Origin: Mucor racemosus
Taxonomy: Eukaryota > Mucoromycota > Mucoromycetes > Mucorales > Mucoraceae
Direction of reading: 5' to 3'
Length of the DNA: 64,000 nt
Assembly (NCBI GenBank): GCA_027405735.1
Contig: JAPEHQ010000006.1
Location: forward strand, 1,612,001-1,676,000
Within the stretch, counting starts at the first letter, position 1, and every line of letters begins with the position of its first letter. The notes under the pieces were generated by a model. It made no database searches. It had not been told where the DNA came from and was given only the letters and a program-made list of their open reading frames with translations. Position numbers and translations under genes: made by a program. Below are positions 21,063 through 33,741 of this stretch, in pieces.

Positions 21063-24000
21063 ATGGATAGTTCATTACTTGAAACCCTAGAGCATCAAAC
21101 TGCTCCTGAAAGTACTCGTGGATTATTTGACTTTCTTCCTAGTGATAAAAAGGTATTAGTAAGAAAACCTCATAGATAGCTAAAATATTAATAAATCACT
21201 TTTTTTTAGTCTCATAGAGAAAGTGCCCCTGTACCTGAAAAACGTCGTTCATTTGAACCAGAACAATCAAAATCAAGACCCCCTTCTTTTCAGTACAAGC
21301 AGCAACAGCGTGGTCATCAACGTTCTAGGTCTGCAAGTGCTTCTGATTTCTCTAACTTTAATAATAATAATAGTAATAACGGACGCAACAGAAATTTTGG
21401 TTTACAAACATTAGTTGAAGAGGATCAAGATGCTCAAAAAAAGAAAAAAGATGTGGATATTGATTCTTTACAAGATATGATCAATACACTAAAAAATTTG
21501 CCTCCCATTATTTCCCCTAATACTACTGCAAATGGTACTTCTGATAACAAGAAAAGTCTTGGTCATCGTAAACAACAGAGTATGTCGGCTCTTGTTGGAA
21601 GTGGTGTTAGTGGAGGTGGAAATCAACATCATCAGGTTACCAGTAATAAACGATTGTCGTACAACAACGGTGTCTCCGATATGCAAAGTAATATTAACAG
21701 TTCCGAGAACAGACATCGTTCAAGAAGGTCATCAAGTATTTCGAATAGTAACGATGTAAGAGATGGTAATATTTTCAATACTTTATCTCGAAATGAAGCA
21801 CTTGCTGAAGCAGAAGCAAAATTAATGGGAACATTTCAAAATAATCGTAAAAATATGGGTCGTCGTTATTCGGAATCACAACATCAACAGCATCAACAAT
21901 TTGATTCAAGTAAAATTGGTACAAGTGCTTCTTCTGGTTTATTATCTAAACGTACCTCATTACAATTACCTACATTAAATGAAAACATGGCAACTACAGG
22001 CTCTACTGGTCGTCGTATTACATTTAATAAGCCTTTGGATTTAAGTTCTTCAAATGCCAATAAATTTGAAAATACTTTTGGTGATACCTTGGTGGAGAAT
22101 AAAAGATTATCAGGTGGTGGACATCAACGTCGTTCATCTCGTAATTTGGATATGGATTGGAGATCAAGTAGTAGTAGTAGTAATAACAATACACTTAGCA
22201 ACGGTAACTATAGCAACCGTAGTTCATTTCACCTTGTACCATTTACACCTACTCGTGTCAATTTTGCCCGAGATGATGCTAACCCTCATCAGCGTCGTCC
22301 ACTCTTTATTGCTCATTTACCATTCTCGGCTCTGCCTCCTTTGTTCCGATCTCGTCAACTCAGTCGAGGTGCACTTCGGGTTAATAAGCGTAATCGTAGT
22401 GATGCTTATGTTTATTGTGAAGATTTAGATGATGATATTTATATTTGTGGTTCAAGAGATCGAAACAGAGCACTTGAAGGTGATGTTGTAGCTGTGCGAT
22501 TAGTAGATGTGGATAAAGTATTACGAGAGAAAAAGGAAAAAGAGGAAGCTAAATTAGCTCGTAATGGAGGTCAAGCTAAAGTTCGTTTACCTGATGAAGA
22601 GGATGAAAATGAAATCATTTTTGGTGGCGATGAAGATGTCAATATTGTGAAGCCTAAGTTCTGTGGTGTTGTTGTAGCTATTTTGGAAAGAGCTCAAAAT
22701 CAAGTATTTTCAGGAACATTGACTTTGATGAGACCTAATAACAAGAGAGCTCAAGAAGAAAAGGCTGCCGAGGAGGCAAGAAAATCTATTCAGGGTCAAG
22801 ATGCTATTACAGCATTAAATCAAAAGGAAGCACCAAGAATTGTTTGGTTCAAATCAACTGATAAACGTGTACCTTTGATTGCTATTCCTATTGAACAAGC
22901 TCCCAATGATTTTGTTACAAACAGCGAGGCTTATTCTACTCGACTTTTTGTGGGATCAATGAAGAGGTGGCCCATTACTTCTTTACATCCTTTTGGTACT
23001 TTAGAACGTGAACTTGGTTCTGTTTATGAACTTTCTACTCAAACCAAAGCAATTTTTGCAGATAACAATGTTACAGATTGTGATTTCAGTGAAGCTGTAA
23101 CTAGTTGTTTACCTACTTTACCATTTAATTTGGTATCTGATGAATCTAGGCGTGATTTGAGAGAGGATACATTATGCTTTACTATTGATCCTAAAGGTTC
23201 TAATGGTAAATATTTCATTAATGTAAATATTGCAACAACTAATTAGCCCATGTAGTACTGGATGATGCATTATCAATCAAGAAATTAGATCAAGAACATT
23301 GGGAAGTTGGTGTACATGTTAGTGATATTGGTTACTTTATTAAATCACAGTCAGCACTTGATAAAGAAGCTCGAGCTCGTGGTGTTCGTGTTGATTTAAT
23401 TCACACACACGTACCAATGATACCTGAAATTTTGACTGAACAAGTAACTAATCTGACACCAAATGAATCAAGATTTACATTATCTGTTATATACAAATTG
23501 AATAACAATGGAAATATTGTGGACACTTGGTTTGGTAAAACTATTACTAGGTAAAGTATATATTATGTAATACAGATGTATATATCGCTCTAACATGCCA
23601 CAGATCTACTGCAAAATTCACATATGAGGAAGTACAAGAAATATTGGATAATCAATCAGATGATAATCAACAACAAATTCACAAAGACATTCACTCTCTT
23701 TATGAGTTATATCAAACAGTCTATCAAAATAGAAAAACTAATGGCTATTTCTCTCAAATGCGTGATGAACTGGAATACGAATTTGAAGATGGCAATCAAG
23801 AAAATCCAATTACAGTCTCTGTGAGCCATAAGTTACCTGCTGCTCGTATGGTAAAAGAATTCTTGTTTATGGCAAACAAGAGTGTCGCCCAAAGAATATC
23901 TAGTAATTTCCCTGATCATGCATTATTGCGCCGACATGCACCACCTTCTGAAAGAAAGATGGTATGTTATAAATGTATCTAATCATGTCTATATATTAAC

Positions 24001-25191
24001 AATCAATTAAATTTATAGGCTGAATTTGGTATTTATGCAGCTCGTCATTTGGGGGTACAATTAGATTGTACAAATGCTGGTTCTTTGGAATCTTCAATTG
24101 AAGCAATTCAAGATACAAAATTACGTAAATTGGTTTCCATTGTAGTGCTCAAAACACTTCAACCTCCCAAATACTTTTGTTCTGGAAGTGTAGATATTTT
24201 GAAATATTCTCATTATTCATTGAATGTACCTCTTTTCACTCATTTTACTGCACCCAGTAGAAGATTTGCTGATATTATTGTCCAACGTCAACTTGAAGCT
24301 ACACTTGATCCTAATGGTAAATTATATATACATATTTGTTAACAACTTGAACTAACAAACTCTCTTTAAATAGACAAAAGATTCTCTCTTGATAGAGATA
24401 CTGTTCAAAAACTGGCTCAGCATTGTAATGTCAAAAAGGATGCTGCAAGAGATGCTCGTGAACAAAGCAATCTCATGTTTCTGTCTATCCATATGGACAA
24501 ATTGAGTCAACAACAACAGCAACAGCAACAAAAAACTATCGAGGGGCCATCCATTATTTTCCGTGAAGCTATTGTAGTTGCAGTATTTGATCAATTCTTC
24601 GATATTATTATTCCCGAATTGAACCTCGAAAAACGTATTCATCTTGCATGTTTACCTGTTTGGAGATCTGATTATAATCAACATAGTCAATCATTAACAA
24701 TGTTTTGGCGAAAAGGTGTTGATACCTCCACAGGTAAAAAGAGCGATTGGAGTCTTTCTGATGAAGAAGATGATTACGAAGATGATCTTGATGAAGATGC
24801 TTTATTGGAGGAAATGAATACAACAGAGCAACAACAAGAAGAATACAAGATGAATACTTTTAATGATAATGAATCCATTGTAAGTCAATTAGCTATCAAG
24901 GAGGAAAACTCTCCTGCTACTGCTGCCGCTGTATTCCCCAACAAATCTGTATCTACTCCTGCCCTTATGATGATGAATCGTCCTGATTCAAATTCATTTG
25001 CTGCTACTCGTTCTACTTCAAACAGAAGAGCTTCTATTGTCCGTGCAAGACTTTCAGATAGTACTGCTTACAGTACTGAACAAGGATTCCAAACAATCAA
25101 GGCATTGGATAAGATTCGTGTTGTCTTGATTGTTGAATTAGCCCGTACTCCTCCTGTTATTCGTGTTTTAGCAGCAAATCCATTTTCTTAA
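21063..25191 (+). CDS. SSD1: Ssd1/Sts5-like RNA-binding translational regulator (RNB pseudo-nuclease)
   Basis: Six exons close in frame: 21063-21158, 21210-23196, 23247-23550, 23604-23961, 24019-24316, 24374-25191, giving 1286 aa, close to yeast Ssd1 (1250). Ssd1 binds 5' UTRs of cell-wall mRNAs and represses their translation; the NDR kinase Cbk1 relieves this. A long low-complexity N-terminus precedes the cold-shock-like block from about residue 395 (RPLFIAHLPFSALPPL, then RVNKRNRSDAYVYC and GSRDRNRALEGDVVAV). The RNB domain begins at FTIDPK. The usual xDxDD is HVVLDD, with V698 replacing a catalytic Asp, so nuclease activity is probably lost, as in yeast. Two HxRxxS Cbk1-type sites are visible (S73 in HQRSRS, S342 in HQRRSS). 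An eight-glutamine run interrupts the RNB domain. Exon 1 could instead end at 21152. Confidence 0.93.
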
Positions 25192-25834
25192 ATATATATC
25201 TCACATACCGTATATCTATATACCTATTCACCTATATCTTTTTAATATCCTCAACAAAAAACCCTACATATATCTTCTCCCCTCATCTCTTATATCGTTA
25301 TATATATATAATATTCAATCCTTACATTATTAACGACGCTCCTTTTTTCTTTTTGTACCGTGTTGATTTCGAATATATATGTATATATATTATTTTTCAA
25401 ATAAATATTTTCATATCAAAAATACGTTGCTCAAACTAGATAGAGGTAGAGTTTTGTGAAATTATAGTACAACTGTTGTAGCCAATTGCATCTTACTCGA
25501 TCAGTTACTGTATACCGTACCTAATCCCACTTGAAGCCAATCCACCGGCATCTAAGTGCTCGTTTATACTAGTTTACTACTTCAAAGCTTCATAGAGACA
25601 ATTGAATCAGAAAAATGATTACTGAGTTTGGAAAAACTCCACCGAGGGCTCAGTCTAACACTAGTAAGCGGTGATCTTATGTCGTTCGAATTTGCTTGAG
25701 AGAGCCTTACATGAACTAAACTTTACAATGAGCAACAGATTACGATACAAAGAAAAAGAATAAAATTGAATCACGTGATAAGCTCAAAATACATTTTTGT
25801 AGTAATATTTTTTAAAGATTTTATTTACAAGAAG
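25192..25834. other. SSD1 3' flank, no gene seen
   Basis: The first 250 bases are AT-rich with ATATAT runs and probably contain the SSD1 3' UTR and polyadenylation site (AATAAA at about 25400). No other feature recognised before the tRNA. Confidence 0.4.
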
Positions 25835-25906
25835 TCCTTGATGGTCTAGTGGCTAGGATTCGTCGCTCTCACCGACGCGGCCGGGGTTCAATTCCCCGTC
25901 AGGGAA
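25835..25906 (+). tRNA. tRNA-Glu (anticodon CTC)
   Basis: Cloverleaf with acceptor stem TCCTTGA/TCAGGGA (one G-T pair) and discriminator A at 25906. D-arm GGTCTAGTGGCTAGGATT, anticodon stem CGTCG/CGACG with loop CTCTCAC (25866-25872), anticodon CTC at 25868-25870. T-arm CCGGGGTTCAATTCCCCG. Seventy-two bases, no intron. Confidence 0.95.
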
Positions 25907-27556
25907 TTACTTTTTGGATGCGGTTGTGAAGGCAGTGTATGTAGTCTTTTTCTCTACCTTTTATTTTTGTATCGAAGAGTAGCTCGTATTAAAGTTTGGT
26001 ACTAGTTCACATACCTAGAGTAGTTATATTATTACTTTCTGTGCACTTAAGGGAATAGAAATTTCATTTAATGCGACCCAATCATACATATTTTTCAATA
26101 TCCGAGGTATATATATCCCAGAAGGGTTCGTCATATACGGCTTACTTTGAGGAATTTTAACCAACAGATATGATGCAGAAGCTTAATATGGATTGGTTCG
26201 AGATATTTGACATCTTAGATTGAGATTTTAAGCGGGGGGAAAACAAGTGTTTTACTTTTGAAGCCTTTATACTCGCTGAAAAATTAAGATGAATAGAAAT
26301 GACTTTTTTGTCAATATTCTGTAGCATCTCAAGTATATCTTACATTTTTTATTTCCTGATTATCTATTGAAGTGGGGGCACGCTCCGATTTTGAATATCA
26401 CCATATAAAATTGTATAATTAGATATGCACATGTAACTGAGCTTCAATTCAAAAAAGTGTTCAAATGGAAAAAAAATCCAAAAAAATCCAAAAAAATCCT
26501 TGTATGTTTAATTGCTCACAAAAATGCATAGTAAGTTGAACTAGCGTATTAAATATCTTGGGTTCAGTTTTTAATTCTGAATCGATCTGTGTAGGTTTTG
26601 AAAATATTTTTCTCATAAAATCTCTAGTAAATTTAATATCAAATTTTAAAGGTTTTTGATCAAAAAGTACCCTTCATTCAAATGCAACCCTAAAATATTT
26701 TATTTTCACATTATGCGCAACAAAATTATCTACAAAATGAGTATTTATACGTAGCTTTAGCCCTATTTTTCGTGGGGATATACATTTTTTTGATTTTTTT
26801 TTTTGGTCGGCGAAAATTTTCCCTGTATATCCTCGTCCAAAATTGATCCTTTTTTTGTATCACCAAAAATCAATCATTCAATCTCAATTTTCTCGACCAA
26901 AAATCAATATTTTTTTACGAGATAAAATTCGCTAGATAGACGTTAATAAGTACTATCCTATGGTTTTAGCTATGCATACCAATCATCCCTTCATGGATCT
27001 CTATAACAAAAAAAGTGCTCTCACAAAATTTATAAAAAAATAAAAAAGTCTTCACAGCAATCTAAAAACTAAATATCCTGGTAGAGAATGAAAAATAAAG
27101 TAGAGTTTACTTAATACCCATTATTGCAATACCTTAGTATTTCCTCGATTTATTTTCATTTCAAATGCGCTTTATCAATTTTAAGCTGGCCATTTCTGCA
27201 TCATTCAAATTTATGAAACAATCACTATAGTGACCATCCTTGCTTTATTTAATAAATTTTGCAGCCGAGACAATGTTGAATGAATGGATACTGTTTTTGA
27301 AAACAATTTTCTGCTAAAATTTATCACCAGTACAAATATTGACGCTTTTTGGCTGGTTTTTTCTCTCTAAAATTGTTGAAATTAGGCTTGACGTTTAGAA
27401 TTATATATCAAAATGTGTGGAATAAATTGTTCACCGACTTTTATTACGTGTTCAAGTAAGACTTTATAATGAAATTTAAGGGTTGCCATAGACGTATATG
27501 CTAGAATCCATCAAAGTTTATACCACAAAAATCTCGGCGAAATTAATAGATACAGT
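25907..27556. other. Intergenic repeat DNA with mosaic RepA-like pieces
   Basis: No gene seen. The part 26500-26600 resembles plus-oriented RepA (AGTAAGTTGAACTAG then TATTAAAT and TTAATTCTG). The part near 26810-26850 resembles inverted RepA (TTTTCCCTGTATATCCTCGTCC). Mixed orientation suggests broken or nested insertions. A triple AAAAAAATCC run occurs near 26475-26500. Confidence 0.45.
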
Positions 27557-27953
27557 CAGCGTTCGCAAAATGACCGAGCCCAAGTGAGCAGAAGCATGGT
27601 GCTATATATTTTTAGCCTAATACTGGCTCAAAATGTGATGAATTTTAACATTTTTAAAGTGAAAATTACGTAAATTGAATAAATTTTCCCTGTGTCGCAT
27701 GCTTGTTTACTTGATTTGAAAGCAGGAGAGCAAGCAGGTTTACACGCAAGCAAGCCTATTTCAATTTGAAGCAATTCGAGCAAGCATGCAAGCAAGCTTT
27801 CAATGTTTTCGTCGAGCGCCAAGCAGGAAATTGCTAAAAAAATTTAACCAAGCAAGCTAAAGCAAGTAATAATCTAAAAAAAGCGCAATTCAAGCGAGCC
27901 CGAGCACAGGGCTCGTTCGCTTGCTTATGCTCGCACTGCTTGATTGCGATCAC
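27557..27953 (+). mobile_element. hAT-like MITE, longer copy 2
   Basis: Shares both ends with the MITE at 13304: CAGCGTTCGCAAAATGACC on the left and the last 150 bp almost word for word (through GCTTGATTGCGAT) on the right. It is about 160 bp longer because of an extra internal segment. The hairpin AAGCGAGCCC / GGGCTCGTTCGCTT is kept with one change. No 8-bp target repeat is visible, so it is older or its flanks were rearranged. A coding fragment starts exactly at its right end. Confidence 0.7.
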
Positions 27954-29027
27954 CTTTTAAGCGCCAACACTTAGAATATGGATGTTCCGAGTGTGGTAGA
28001 TATGCAGATCAGACGAAGGAATTATATGATGGTTCGTTTAAAATGGTGAAGGTACTAAAAGACATGTTGTATAATTTGCATAAAATAGCGCCAAATTCAG
28101 TACGTGAATTTATTCTTGTTGGATTTCTCATGTTCGGTAAGTGATGATTTACATAATCTTTACATTTGTCGATATTGTTTTATTCAAACATATATCTGAT
28201 ATGCTAGAATAATTTAAAATAATAAAACAAAGTAAATTCTTGATAAATGTCAGCTTTCCAAATGTGGGTCAAAACTAAGAGATCGAAACTAAACTGATAC
28301 TTATTCTTTCATTTATGAGATGTCGTTTATATACTAATTGTTATGTCAATATCATATCCTAGGTCGCACATTCAAGGTCGCAGTTAATATTCGGTATTAT
28401 AGTAAATCAACAGGTGTACACGTTGATTCACATGCGTCTTAGTAAATTGGTGTAATGTTCTTAGATAGTAATTCTGTGTAATAGTTATAATGAAAAGTAT
28501 ATAAATACATCCTCTGGATGTATTGTTAATAAAAAGTGTAATATTTTGGCAAGATTATTTCTTAAGACCGTTTTGACATTTCACTAATGACAGATTAGTA
28601 GATAAGAACTGCTCGAAGTGACAGTATAAATTAATAATGAGATTCATAGAGTGTAACCAAATGTGGTGTGTATAGATAGTAGAAGGTGATAATTATACAA
28701 CAGATATATTAACTGTTAGTGTTGGTAAATCTTCCTGTAGAGAACAAGTTTTTGCTGGTTTTATGTGGTTTACCAATGGAATATGTTACTCGAATTAATC
28801 GTATAGATCCTTTGTTTTTACCTGAAGAGCCTGATGATATCAACATTAAATTGTTACCAATCTTAAAGGCCGTTTATCAAGCCAGGCTAACCATGGAACA
28901 ATCCAATGAGCTTGTAAGAAAGTATGTACCAGAAGTAAAAGTTACCTCGAAGAATTCACGATTTATATCACCATGTTTTAATACTGGAAAGAGAAAACGA
29001 AGCCATGATACCAGTAGTAAAGAATAA
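27954..29027 (+). pseudogene. 5'-truncated gene of an unrecognised, possibly mucoralean-specific family
   Basis: Two coding blocks join in phase. Block 1 (about 27954-28136) reads from FKRQHLEYGCSECGRY to FILVGFLMF and ends at a GTAAGT donor. Block 2 (28720-29027) reads VLVNLPVENKFLLVLCGL, then MEYVTRINRIDPLFLP, ending with a basic KRKRS tail and a stop. The intervening intron would be 583 nt, ten times the local norm, and contains a TATAAATA (28499), an AATAAA (28528) and a hairpin (28505-28523), so it may have received an insertion. The N-terminus is missing: coding similarity begins at the end of MITE copy 2. I recall similar mid-protein wording (cysteine pair, then YVTRI-type strand) in expanded Mucorales families of unknown role, but cannot verify it. 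Confidence 0.45.
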
Positions 29028-30259
29028 GCAAGCAATTACCTCTAAGTTAAAGTCATTATTTTTATCCCATGTTATACCCTTTTTTTTAAAATAATAAACT
29101 CATATATATTGAACATTTTCTATATATAAAAAAGTACATTTTATATTTGAGGCTCTTCCTTTTTCATCTATATTTTAAAAGAGGATCCTCATAGGCGTAC
29201 GGGTAAAGTATTTATTATATTTTGATTGTAAACTGATAAACACACTGCGAATAGAAACGATTATAATTGATAGCAATAGAATCCAAATATCTCGATCACA
29301 AATAAATTAACCAGACAGTAAATTCATTCTAATTTAAAGTATATTTTTTCTTATTAGCTTTATTTTATCTACACGGCACAATGTCTCAGTTTCAAAGTAA
29401 TAAAAGCTTCTACTAATAGGAGTAACCACGTGAAGGTGAAGACAGCTCTACTCCCAAAAGGGTAAAGGGTGCGATTACGATTAACAAGAGTAAAAAAAAA
29501 GGGTTAATTGTATTACGCTACATGCAAAAAAAGGATAAACAAAAAGGACAATGGAGATTAGTACAATTAACGATGGGAAAAATGAGGTGGATTGACATTT
29601 TTGTGTGAAGGTTGAATTGTTATACGCAGCTTGAAGAAAATAGGCTGGGCCACTAAAAAACATTTTCTTGGCTGTACCTTTTTTAAAAAAGTGTCCCAAA
29701 TTCAGCTGTATATAAATACTTTCATGCAAAACAGATATTTAATCTAGTAAAAATATCTGTTCTCTTTTTACAAACTTTAACGCTTTTATACAAACAAACT
29801 TATTAATCACAACCATCTTCATCCATTGCTTAATACTACTTGTCCCATATTAATTACGCTTGATACATAGTTAGTACTGACCAAAGTAATGGCCAACAAT
29901 ACAATAATAGACAGCAAAATCCACCCTATAGCACTTCATATAATATGCGTTCAAGCTTAGTATTAGTTGATTTATTACACAAAATAAAAAAGTAAAAAAA
30001 AAAAGTAGTAATAATAATAGAAAATAATATATGTACATTATGAATTTTTGTCGTATAGCTAAAGAAGAGGGAGGGGATGATGTATGGCGTAAGTAACGAA
30101 TAAAAGGAAAGGGAGGCGAATGTGATACTTCCTAATAGCGCTTAAAAAGTGGAGACGAAAGGAAGGAGTGATTTTTTCTTTTTTCTTTTCTCTTTTTTTT
30201 TTTTTTTTTCTTTTTTTTTTCCCAATAAATGTGATGGTAATAATAAATGAAAAAGTGAA
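29028..30259. other. Intergenic between the truncated gene and BRE1
   Basis: Apart from the speculative small ORF, no gene is seen. T-rich runs at 30180-30221 lie just downstream of the BRE1 stop on its coding strand as an A-tract and may belong to its 3' UTR. Confidence 0.4.
29381..29995 (+). CDS. Possible two-exon small Q/N-rich ORF (speculative)
   Basis: The ATG at 29381 starts MSQFQ, ending at a GTAATA donor (29397). The stretch 29871-29995 reads STDQSNGQQYNNRQQNPPYS and ends LLHKIKK then stop. Joining them removes a 474-nt intron and gives 46 aa in frame. The second block has a protein-like composition, but such a long intron is unusual here and no family is recognised. It could be a leftover exon of a lost gene. 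Confidence 0.15.
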
Positions 30260-33200
30260 TTAAAAGTAGAACTGTTTTACATCGTGATGACTGAATGGAT
30301 CATCACAACTAGGACATCTCTTCGTTGATTCGAGGCATTCCTTACAGAATGTATGCATACATTTTAAGATTATATGAGACTTCAATCGAATTCGACATGA
30401 ACTACAATTTAGCAGAGACTAAATTCATGCAACAGGTTAGTCATATATTTTTTAAACAAATCCAAAAAAAAAAATCTTACTCTATATTCCTCCCTTTCTT
30501 TTCTTAATTTCATTTCAGCAGGTCTTTCCACTTTATTTGTTGAATCAACTTTACGTTTCAGTAATTCACAGCTTTCCTCTAATCGAAGTCGTGTATGAGC
30601 TCCCTCTTCAATTAAGCGTACTTTATCGAGTATGGATTTTTGTAACTAATTGGGATAAAATTAGATGTTTTTTTTTAAAAAAAAAAAATCGGTTATTACT
30701 CTTTTCGCACTTACTTCTGATATTTTGCCTTTCGAAAAAGATGTCTTCTCTTTCAATTCATCCAAAGTCAATTTAGCTTCTTCACTCTTTGATTTATACA
30801 CATCGTAAACAGTGTTGCTTGCAGTTAATTCACGCTCCAGACAGGTCTATATAGAAAAGAAAGATTGAGCAAATACACAACAAGAACACTTTTTTTTTTT
30901 TAAAAAAAACTTACCAATTGATTATTCAAATTTTTTTCACGTTCATTCATTTGTTTAATATGAGCAAGTTGTTTTTCACTTTGTTTACTTAATGAATTGG
31001 CAACCATAGTGTGCGCATCTTTTGATTTGTTGAGAGCAGTGAAAGTTTGGCTGTACTTAACTCGTTCAGTTTGTAATTTGATAATCTCATCTTCTGCAGC
31101 AGCAAGCTCCTTCACCTTAGTCATGTTTTCTTCCTCCAAATCCCCGTATGCTTTCGCAACACTTTCGATTTCACTTAAAAGTTGTTTTTCAGTCTAGGAA
31201 GAGGGTGGTAAGTTTGACAATACTAAATAAAAACAAGGGAGTATAGACTTACTGCTTCCAGATTTGAGATCTTCTCTTCGGATTCCGATATGATTGCTTT
31301 TTCTTTATCAATTCTGTCCTGCAGAACTTGTTGAATTTGATTTTCATCGATATTTGCAGAAGGATGGAACCCATATTTTCCCTCAAACTTGGCAACATCT
31401 AATTCTAATTGTTTTAATTTTGAAATTTGAGAGAGTTCAGTTTCCACGGTTTCTTGAGGGATGTTGTCTTGAGTCATACGAGCATCTTTTGCTGTTTGCA
31501 CTTGTTCCTCTAATAATTTGAGTTCATTTTGCAAAGGTAATAACAAAGGTTCACGACCATCACTATTCATAAGTAAATCGTAATACTCCTTCACACCTGT
31601 TCTAGCAGCCATCTTCTTTTGTAATCGAAGCACTTCGGTTTCTAAATAATTGACTCGCTCCTTTCTTGTATCAGCAATTACTTTTAATTCAATAATCGAG
31701 GCACGTCCAGCTTCAGTAGCAGCCTTACGTTCCTCTAAACTCATTTGTAATGCATCACGTTGTCCACGGATTCGAGTAAGGTCCACATCTAACTTTCGCA
31801 ACTCTTCTTCCAATTTTCGAGAATGGGTTACTTGCTCAGAATCTAATTCCTTGATAAGACGACGTCGATTTCCTTGTAAATCATCTAATGCATTTTGAAG
31901 ATCATGACATATGTCAGAAAGGCGATTGCATTTGTCCTTGTTATAAGCACGGGATTGAGATAGTTGTCGACAGATGGGGGCTTTATAAATGCGAGATTCC
32001 GGAACACAAATTAAATCCATTTCTAAACGTGCAATCTGTTGCTTTAAACCAATACGATCTTCTTTAATCATATTAATATCTCGTAACCTTTGCTCTAATA
32101 ATTGCTGTGCATGAATTAAAGGATCTTGGGTCACACCTTGGCTCTATGAGTAAATATAAATCAAAACATGGCACTTTTTCTATATTAATTTCATATTATT
32201 TACATTATAAATGATGGGTGCTCCGTCAACTGTTGTACTGATAGATGATGCTGGGGTTGTAGCTAATGTTGATGCAGCAGCAGTGGAAACGGTGGTTGTA
32301 GTAGGTTCGTTTTTAGTAGCATTGATTGTAGCGCTTGTTGCTTCTGTCATTACAGTATCCTCATCCTTAATAGAAGCTTGGCTCTGAACTTTTTCTAATT
32401 CTGATTGAGCTCCACGTAAATTGGTTTCGGTTAATTCTAATTGATCGTTTAAAAGCCGTAATTCTTCTGAAAGCACAAGATACTATAATATACACAAATC
32501 AATGAATATGAAATTTCAACACAAATCATATCACATACTTTAAAATTGGTCAATTTATATCGGTTTTTCATATCTTGTAATGATCTTTGACCATTGACCC
32601 AAGCTGACAAAATGCGATCATGATCTTTTTGAATTTCTTTTAATGAGCCTTGTTCTTGTGAGATGTTAGCGAATTAATATAGATTGTTTACAGTTATTTT
32701 CTGACTTACCAAAAACAGATTGGAAACCTGTGGTAATACCCTCTCTTTTGGAAATCCATGATTCAATCAATTGATTCAGTTTCGAAACAGTCAATTCATG
32801 ATAGTCTTTGTTATTAAAGGCTTTCACCATATTAGGGGCAAGCTCTTTAGCCCAACTTTCTTGTAATAAATCCTTTGTTGAAACATGATCAATTCCTACA
32901 ATTTTCAAAATATAAATTTTTCGTTTAACAAAAATTTGATAATAATATTTTTTACCCATTGCATTCGATGATTGTCCAAGACTTGACATGCCTTCTTGAA
33001 TAATGTTGCAAAGAAATGTCTGAAGCTAATTAATCAAAGGTTAATAACCCATCACGTTTGACTTTTTCACTGTAGATATATACTTTTTGAAAAGACTCTT
33101 CCCAAAGTTTGAGGTGTTCTTGGCTCTCGATTTTTTTTGTTTCGACTTGATCAATGTATGATTTGAGTCTTTCAACGGCTCTCTATGAAATATAATGATA

Positions 33201-33513
33201 GCTTTAAATTATTGTAATTCAAATTACATTGATAATTTACTTACTATATAATCTTTCCATTGTCTCGAAATGGCATCTTTACGAAATGCTTCCAAAGGTT
33301 CCTTAAAAACCAGAAATAAATTAGATGTGTTTCGCAAGAAAAATAAGCAATAAATACCTGGAATGTATCGCTGACATCTTCATTATCTTCAGTGTCTTCA
33401 TCAGGCGAAGATGCTCTGGACAAAAAACGTTTCTTAGGAGGAGGTCTTGGAGTAACACTTTGTTCTTCCACTTCGTTGGAACGACGTTTTGTGCTATCCT
33501 CTAATTTTGACAT
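30260..33513 (-). CDS. BRE1: E3 ubiquitin-protein ligase Bre1 (histone H2B)
   Basis: Bre1 with the E2 Rad6 monoubiquitylates histone H2B, upstream of H3K4/K79 methylation. Twelve exons close in frame: 33513-33358, 33301-33245, 33182-33084, 33025-32956, 32895-32710, 32654-32539, 32482-32204, 32143-31253, 31193-30915, 30846-30715, 30645-30481, 30418-30260, giving 862 aa. The N-terminus MSKLEDSTKRRSNEVEEQ leads to a basic/acidic patch (PPPKKRFLSRASSPDEDTED). Most of the protein is heptad-like coiled coil. The C-terminal RING reads C-X2-C-X11-C-X-H-X2-C-X2-C-X6-C-X2-C (CSSCRIRL..., CMHTFCKEC..., CPSC) and ends KQFYF, matching the Bre1 end. A Thr-rich insert (TTTTVSTAAASTLATTPASS) breaks the coiled coil around exon 7. 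Family identity rests on the RING plus architecture. Confidence 0.92.
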
Positions 33514-33629
33514 GAAAAAAAAGAGAGTGTTTCTTTACAGATTAAAATGAAAGATTTCTTTTTTTAATAGCTTTTTTTATTCTCTTTATAAAGGATGTTT
33601 TTTTTGGTAAAAGAAAAAAAGAAGAGTGG

Positions 33630-33651
33630 AAAAAAAAAAAAAAAAAAAAAA
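33630..33651. repeat. A22 tract upstream of BRE1
   Basis: Twenty-two A in the 228-bp gap between the BRE1 start and the MET8-like stop. On the BRE1 strand it is a T-tract, a nucleosome-excluding promoter element in fungi. Confidence 0.6.
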
Positions 33652-33741
33652 GTGAACAGACAAGAAAAGAAAGAGAATAGACAGTTAGTTCACCCAAGTC
33701 GACGTCATTCGGGAATTTAAACCACCGTTAATAGTATTCAT

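Noticed and set aside
23197..23246. Read-through of SSD1 exon 2 to a stop at 23246
   Set aside because: The stretch is a 50-nt intron: removing it joins FTIDPK to the RNB continuation LDDALSIKKLD in frame.
28137..28719. Solo LTR with clear ends in the long intron
   Set aside because: TATAAATA and AATAAA features exist, but no matching target repeat or TG...CA boundary could be fixed.
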